Below, one piece after another: positions 60,317-64,000 of a DNA stretch of 64,000 bases. Origin of the DNA: Torymus aiolomorphi. Lineage: Eukaryota > Arthropoda > Insecta > Hymenoptera > Torymidae. Position numbers and translations under genes: made by a program. Position 1 is the first letter of the stretch, and every line of letters begins with the position of its first letter. Location of the stretch: the NCBI GenBank assembly GCA_036365515.1, contig CM070875.1, positions 2,329,001 to 2,393,000 of the forward strand, written 5' to 3'. Under the pieces are notes generated by a model. The model did not search any database, was not told where the DNA came from, and saw only the letters and a list, made by a program, of their open reading frames with translations.

Positions 60317-60805
60317 TATAAGTGTAAACTTCAATGACTTTTTACTCGAATAATTCATTATACAATTCTCGACTGTCCGCACCTTTTTCTACGAATTACA
60401 GAATTAATTCTCCTGCGAAAACTTTTATCCCGCGCTTTTTCTACTACGAACACCTAATCCAACAAACAAAAACCAACATGTTCAACGGATTTCGAAAGTC
60501 GAAAAATCCGACCACAACTAAAAACTCGCGACGTCAACTTCTTAAACTTTTCACGGCCGCGCGCGCGCTATCGGCACAGCCAATCAGACGACCTCGCGTC
60601 GAATTAAATCGAGCTTTATCCTTCTCTCTTCACGGAATTTCAGCAACCACCCGCCGCCGCTGAGCGGAAGTGAAATTAGGGGCGAAAGAGAATCAAACAT
60701 GGGCGAGAGAGAGAGAGAGAGAACTGGCCGTTACACCCGAGCACTAGATGTCCAACCGACGCTGACTCGTGTTTATCCTTTTTTCCTCGGTACGCTGTGT
60801 GTATA

Positions 60806-60809
<4 letters not shown>

Positions 60810-60841
<32 letters not shown>

Positions 60842-60842
60842 C
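60810..60842. repeat. (GT)n microsatellite
   Basis: About 14 GT units. Confidence 0.9.
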
Positions 60843-61103
60843 ACGAGACTCTCGAGCTCTCCTTATCTAGTTTTCATGATGCTGTGAGGTTCGCGCCGCG
60901 GTGCTTGTTTTTACGCGAGAGGAAAAGAAAAAGAGAGAGTTTCTGGGGAGGGATTCAGGTTGAAGTATATAGGGGAGGAAGGCTCTTATATAAGCTACAC
61001 CGGAGCATCTGCAGCAGATTAGGTATGAGAATCGCTGATGTAGCAATTATAATTACAGTGCTGAGATGTGATACCGATTTTTCAAATACGAGTTCTATAC
61101 ATG

Positions 61104-61358
61104 CACGGAGAAAAATGGTGTAACAAAAATTACTATATTTATAGTAATCGTGGGACAGACTTAAATTATCATAAAATTTACTACAATTTATAATAAAAAT
61201 TCCTATGTTTTGAGTAATTTTTACTATTTACATAGCAATTTTTACTATAAATTGTAGCAAATTTTATGATGAATCGAGTCTGTCCCAAAGTTCCTATCGA
61301 CCATAGTAATTTTTCTTACATTTATAGTAAATTTTCCTAAAATTTCTCTCAGTGTGGA
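61104..61358. repeat. Palindromic MITE, about 255 bp
   Basis: GTGGGACAGACTTAAATTAT with ACTACAATTTATAATAAAAA on the left pairs with its near-complement at about 61228-61288. The outer ends are CACGGAGAAAAATGG and CTCTCAGTGTGG. Confidence 0.65.
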
Positions 61359-61603
61359 GAAAAATTTGTTTGTAAACTTTATTTTTTTGTGAGAAAATCT
61401 ACTACTTTTCACAGTAGCGCTGGAATACACTCGTCAGGTGGGATTTTTACTTTTTAAATAGTAATTTCGATGATTTTTCGTAGCAAATTTTACTTTTTGG
61501 AATAGTAATTTTTCTGATTTTTATAGCAAATTAATTGATACTGTGATTTTTCATTTCAGCAGTCATGAAAATTATTATTTAAAAAGTCCCACATGACGGG
61601 TGC

Positions 61604-61765
61604 ATCCCAAGGCATGTTCTTGTTTGTGCACATAAGGATTGTGCACATATTTATTGTGCACAGATAGCATTGGTACAGATCTATATATATAGATATATAC
61701 CAATGTTAAAGTGTGCACAATTAATATGTGCACAATCAGTATGTGCATAAACAAGAACACGTCCA
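61604..61765. repeat. Palindrome with GTGCACA motifs, about 160 bp
   Basis: The arm CATGTTCTTGTTTGTGCACA at 61613 is mirrored by TGTGCATAAACAAGAACACG near 61740, with repeated TTGTGCACAT motifs in both arms. The centre is at the TATATATAGATATATA stretch near 61690. Confidence 0.75.
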
Positions 61766-62283
61766 TCCCAGCACTGCTGTAAAAATAGTAAATTTTACTA
61801 TTTAAACATTAAACTATTTACTATTTAAATATTCATATTGCTATAAACATGATAAATGCTATGACGTAATTCACATTTCTTTACTTTACATTTAATTTTG
61901 ACATTATAATTTGCATAAACTAACAACTGTAAAGGCTTTTAAGATTTTTTCCTAAATTAAATATTAAAAAAAGAAAATGTAGGTAATTTAAAGACCTTCC
62001 AATAAAAATGTATTTTGTTAAGACAGTCTTATACACACAAAAATTTTCAAAAAATCAAATTTTTTTATTGAATTTTGCAATTATATGTGTTATTCTGAAC
62101 CTAAAAAAATAGTTTGGATCAAAAATTTTTACAGTGTGCATAATATAAGCAGAGCTACATAAACGTGTGATTTCAACAGTTTCTTTTACAGAGTTTCGCT
62201 TCCTCATAGAGAAAGATTTTTTTCTTAAGCCCTCCACACGAAAAAAGGAACAGATAAAAAGAACAAGAATTATATGGGTTTAT

Positions 62284-62286
<3 letters not shown>

Positions 62287-62325
<39 letters not shown>

Positions 62326-62338
62326 ACCCACCCACCCC

Positions 62339-62409
<71 letters not shown>

Positions 62410-62461
62410 CACACATACACACCACACATACACACACACCACACACACACACACACACACA
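62287..62461. repeat. Compound (CA)n tract with CCCA interruptions
   Basis: CA runs broken by CCCACCCACCC and ACCACACATACAC segments. It gives artefact frames of Thr/His/Pro on + and Val/Cys on -. Confidence 0.97.
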
Positions 62462-62854
62462 CGAGGAACAACGAAATACAGAAGGAACAAGAGTTATATA
62501 TAGAGATACTAATCAATGCTATTCTTGATCTTTTTATACAGATTACATCTTGGGGCATTTTATCAGAAATAGTGTATATTTATAGTATATACATTGTATA
62601 TTGTTTAAACTACATTTTTCTTTTATTTTCTGCTGATTTTGACTTCAGAAGTCAGTAGGTGTAAGACCGCCTTAAGTAATGCTGGCTGTAACATATTAAA
62701 AAAATCAAAGAAACGAAAAATTCAAAATCGTTTTTTGGTTATAAAACAATAGAAAATTCATAAAATCGAAAAATAGGTTATGTCCTTCAAAATATCCTCT
62801 GAAACAAAAAGCTTTGTCCGATGAAAATCGATCAAATGGTTCAAAATTTATCGC

Positions 62855-62856
<2 letters not shown>

Positions 62857-62892
<36 letters not shown>

Positions 62893-62930
62893 GCGCGCGC
62901 GCTTGCACGCACGCATGCACACGCACACAT
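62857..62930. repeat. (CA)n(CG)n alternating purine-pyrimidine tract
   Basis: About 17 CA units pass into a CGCGCGCGCGC run and then GCACGCACGCATG. It is a classic Z-DNA-prone sequence. Confidence 0.95.
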
Positions 62931-63649
62931 ACAGGATTTTCAAGCAAAAAGTCTAACAATATGTTTTTAATGTCTTGTTTGTACCCTTACACAAAGCTTC
63001 CTCTTTGAGGAAGCAACAACTAAAGTTTACTAAACAATTTTTCTCCGTATGCGCAGAGTATTGAGTCATTGTTTACCCAACAACTAACTATATAATTTTG
63101 GTTTGCTGTATTGGTCGTACAAAAACTTGCATGTAAATTTTTATCAAAATCTATAGATTCATGTACAACAGAAAAAAAAAAGATAAAGCAACAAAGTCGT
63201 ACGTCAAAAAGAATATTCGCAGAATAAAAAGCACTTTAATAAAAGCCACAGAAACACATTCCCCGGAACCTCACGAAGAAAAAAAATGTAATACCTCACC
63301 CAAATTTAACGCAAAACCTTTTTCCAACCCGCCACCATCTCTCTCACGTCCCACTGCGCCCAGCCGCGGCAGCGATCTCCCCGCTGCACCTGTTGTACAG
63401 CCGCTGCCGCCGACGACGACGACGGCCGCGCGAAATCCCCGCTGCAAATATCGCGCGAATACATATAAAATCGGGAACGTATACCCCCATCCTCCTCCAC
63501 CTCGAATTTTGCATTATTAAAGAAACGGCTCGCTCCTCCTCGCCCGGAACAATCGCGACCTCCTCCTGCGCGACATTTTTCCTACTACCGAGCATTCCCG
63601 ACGTGTCCTGGATATAAATATCGGAAGTAGAGAGAAAGCCAGCGTAGCC

Positions 63650-63677
63650 GCCGCCGCTGCTGCTGCTGCTGCTGCTA
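63650..63677. repeat. (CTG)n run
   Basis: About 7-8 CTG units after CCGCCGCCG, in a GC-rich patch near the right edge. Confidence 0.9.
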
Positions 63678-64000
63678 GCCGTGTCAGGGTGATTTACAAC
63701 TGGTTAATTGATCATTTGCATTCTGGCCGAGAGCAGCAGTAGCAGCGATGAAAAGGTGTGTGTGTGTGTGTATATTGCGCGAGCAGAGGCGCTATGCGCG
63801 CACTTAATCTTCCGTGACGCTCGCTGGTTGCGCGCGCGTGCGCTTACGCGTTGTGTATAAGAGGAGCAGCTTTGATTACGGGCGGTCGTCGGTGTGTCTG
63901 CGCGGCGTTGTTGTTTGGGTGTTTAGTGCGAGACGCTCGACGTGGACTGAATAGGGAAATGGGTTATTGAAAAAGGGGCTACTGGTGAGCAGAGGTGAGG

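Larger units (their letters stand above)
50878..64000. other. CAMTA 5' intron or upstream region, no exon recognised
   Basis: About 13.1 kb of mixed sequence. GC- and CpG-rich patches (51780-51960, 58190-58400, 63340-63680) alternate with AT-rich DNA and several inverted-repeat elements. No frame on either strand shows a known domain with splice sites. A short 5' exon could be hidden. Confidence 0.5.

Noticed and set aside
62167..62658. His/Thr-rich and Cys/Val-rich frames
   Set aside because: Translations of the compound CA repeat.
63845..63935. TATA-like GTGTATAAGAGG and a downstream TTTAGTGCG as a + strand promoter
   Set aside because: No gene is visible downstream within the window, and single motifs in repeat-rich DNA are weak evidence.

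Overview
The window looks like nuclear DNA of an insect. Exons are GC-rich and small. They sit in AT-rich introns full of microsatellites and short inverted-repeat transposons. A hymenopteran, perhaps a parasitoid wasp, is plausible but is only a guess from style. There are two protein-coding genes, both cut by the window edges, and they point towards each other. No CRISPR array, operon, phage or plasmid feature was seen.

Left gene (+ strand, about 1.9-18.4 kb): the C-terminal half of a TRIM/RING-NHL protein, most like thin/abba (Drosophila tn; RING finger protein nhl-1 / TRIM32 group). The RING/B-box exons would lie left of base 1. After a shared exon (1915-2156) the locus seems to branch into three 3' ends. 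(i) Exons 2932-3197 and 3822-4369 give a Ser/Glu-rich tail with a stop. (ii) A long exon, 6915-8433, gives an extremely acidic, disordered tail ending in a hydrophobic C-terminal segment. (iii) A chain of phase-matched cassette exons (6915-6995, 11345-11899, 13407-13472 and/or 13668-13730, 14457-14621) leads to the six-bladed NHL propeller (16750-16894 plus 16986-17699). The two exons at 13.4 and 13.7 kb are tandem duplicates. With one copy of the duplicated exon, branch (iii) adds up to exactly 655 codons including the stop.

Middle (18.4-28.9 kb): no coding sequence recognised. It is strongly pyrimidine-rich on + and carries two giant CT tracts and AAT repeats. It may be long 3' UTR or a non-coding transcript between the convergent genes.

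Right gene (- strand, 50877 down to 28936): CAMTA, the calmodulin-binding transcription activator. Thirteen exons were assembled by reading-frame phase. They encode most of the CG-1 DNA-binding domain, a Gln-rich region, an acidic region, the TIG/IPT domain, ankyrin repeats, three clear IQ motifs plus a degenerate fourth, and a basic tail. Together they total 3333 nt (1111 codons with stop). A 25-nt microexon (30490-30514) sets the frame of the last exon. The start codon and the first part of CG-1 lie right of 64000.

50.9-64 kb: the large 5' intron or upstream region of CAMTA. It has no recognised exon, several palindromic MITE-like elements and CA/GT/GA microsatellites.

All exon borders were placed by eye from GT/AG sites, phase and remembered family similarity. 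No alignment or transcript data were used.
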